A stretch of DNA of 32,829 nucleotides, taken from positions 1 through 32,829 of the forward strand of contig JAAYSL010000057.1 in NCBI GenBank assembly GCA_012518315.1. The letters run 5' to 3'. The notes beneath the pieces are model-generated. The model was not told the origin of the DNA. It was given only the letters and a program-made list of their open reading frames with translations, and made no database searches. The stretch is from Bacillota bacterium. Lineage in GTDB: Bacteria; Bacillota; Limnochordia; DTU087. The position numbers and the translations under genes are program-made. Below, in pieces: positions 32,186 through 32,829 of this stretch (position 1 is the stretch's first letter; each line of letters starts with the position of its first letter).

Positions 32186-32829
32186 GTGTCACCCAGGCAC
32201 AAAAATCGGAGAAAAATTTATGGGCTCCTACCGCTCACAATCGGGCTCTTGCTTTGCTTGGGTACAGCTAGTGCCCTAGCCTTTGATGTGTGTTTTAATG
32301 GTGTCCCGGTAGAACTAACTACCCGCCCATCATTGAAACAAGGTAAAGCCATGCTGCCCCTGGAGTGTCTGGCAAGTCCTCTGGGGCTAGATATAGAGTG
32401 TGAGGGTGTAGGGGACACCATCTCATTACTGATGCAAGACAGAGCTATCCTCCTCTCAGGAGACAGCACCGAGGCGATAGTCAACGGTATCCCTGTGGAT
32501 CTAGGGGTATCTCCGTACTGGAAGGAAAACCAGATTATGGTGCCTATAAACTTTGTTGTGGATGCTCTTGGCCTCTCTGTAGGTTGGGATGAGGGTGGAC
32601 AAGTCCTTCAGATCAAAGGCGACATTGAGTCTCCACAAGAAACCCCCATTACTGCACCTAGCCAGAAAAAATCTGGGGTGCCAGCGGGAGGCCGGCAGGG
32701 AGAACCACTACAGGAAGAAGCCATACACCAAGAAGAACCTGATTTGCCATCCACAGAGGATATCGTGACTAGAGAGATAGAAAAGGTCACGACTGAGCAG
32801 GGCACACACCCTCTACAGCTCACCCGGGT
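32186..32829 (+). CDS. Exported protein with copper-amine-oxidase-N-like domain, 3' end beyond window
   Basis: An open frame from GTG 32186 runs to the window edge with no stop (214 codons seen). GAGGGGTG (32171-32178) is its SD, and a stop lies in frame just upstream (32177-32179). A signal peptide (basic KNRRK, hydrophobic core LLPLTIGLLLCLG, cleavage near ALA, residue 32) precedes a copper-amine-oxidase-N/stalk-like domain, with two halves: NGVPVELTTRPSLKQGKAMLPLECLASPLGL and NGIPVDLGVSPYWKENQIMVPINFVVDALGL motifs, each ending in a short beta segment. A Pro/Glu/Gln-rich linker (about 150-214) follows. Such domains often precede amidase or other envelope domains, likely encoded beyond the window. 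The gap 32040-32185 holds no other gene. Confidence 0.82.
   Translation, partial: MSPRHKNRRKIYGLLPLTIGLLLCLGTASALAFDVCFNGVPVELTTRPSLKQGKAMLPLECLASPLGLDIECEGVGDTISLLMQDRAILLSGDSTEAIVNGIPVDLGVSPYWKENQIMVPINFVVDALGLSVGWDEGGQVLQIKGDIESPQETPITAPSQKKSGVPAGGRQGEPLQEEAIHQEEPDLPSTEDIVTREIEKVTTEQGTHPLQLTR

Overview
The window reads as a chromosomal segment of a spore-forming, low-to-mid GC member of the Bacillota (Firmicutes), probably an uncultured clostridial or limnochordial lineage. Support comes from the gene order mtaB, HIT, rpsU, nfeD, floA, yqfC, yqfD, phoH, pgpH, ybeY, dgkA ... cdd, era, which is a Bacillota backbone; from the sporulation genes yqfC and yqfD; from strong purine-rich Shine-Dalgarno (SD) sites with frequent TTG and GTG starts; and from consensus-like sigma-A promoters. 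The species cannot be named from sequence alone.

Bases 1-11340 hold the backbone: the 3' part of mtaB, a HIT hydrolase, rpsU with its own promoter and terminator, then nfeD-floA and a small membrane-anchored protein ending at a terminator, then yqfC-yqfD-phoH-pgpH-ybeY and a fused undecaprenol kinase/PAP2 phosphatase. In most relatives cdd and era follow dgkA directly. Here about 10.4 kb intervenes (11341-21798).

The intervening block contains an exported LysM/M23 peptidase, a carbohydrate-catabolic cluster and two tandem DUF881 (YlxW/YlxX-like) membrane proteins. The sugar cluster has a HAD phosphatase on the minus strand facing away from a plus-strand operon: GatZ/KbaZ-like protein, amidohydrolase, GntR/HutC regulator, PfkB kinase, AgaS-like SIS protein. 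The divergent promoters flank a perfect palindrome, a likely operator. The cluster resembles galactosamine/tagatose-phosphate catabolism, but the catalytic aldolase subunit, a recognisable deacetylase and a transporter are absent. This is the most novel-looking system in the window.

Bases 21799-26667 return to housekeeping genes: cdd, a GNAT acetyltransferase, era, queA, tgt and yajC. A TnpB fossil with its right-end/omega-RNA-like hairpin lies between era and queA, and a decayed copy of the queA 3' end lies between queA and tgt. The tmRNA gene (ssrA, tag ANDNYALAAA) and smpB follow on the minus strand, sharing a bidirectional terminator with yajC.

Bases 27897-31005 form a tightly overlapping operon: ABC ATPase, ABC-2 permease and a large exported, C-terminally anchored protein of unknown function. 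The window ends with a membrane-anchored carboxypeptidase-regulatory-like protein and the start of an exported protein with a copper-amine-oxidase-N-like domain that runs off the edge.
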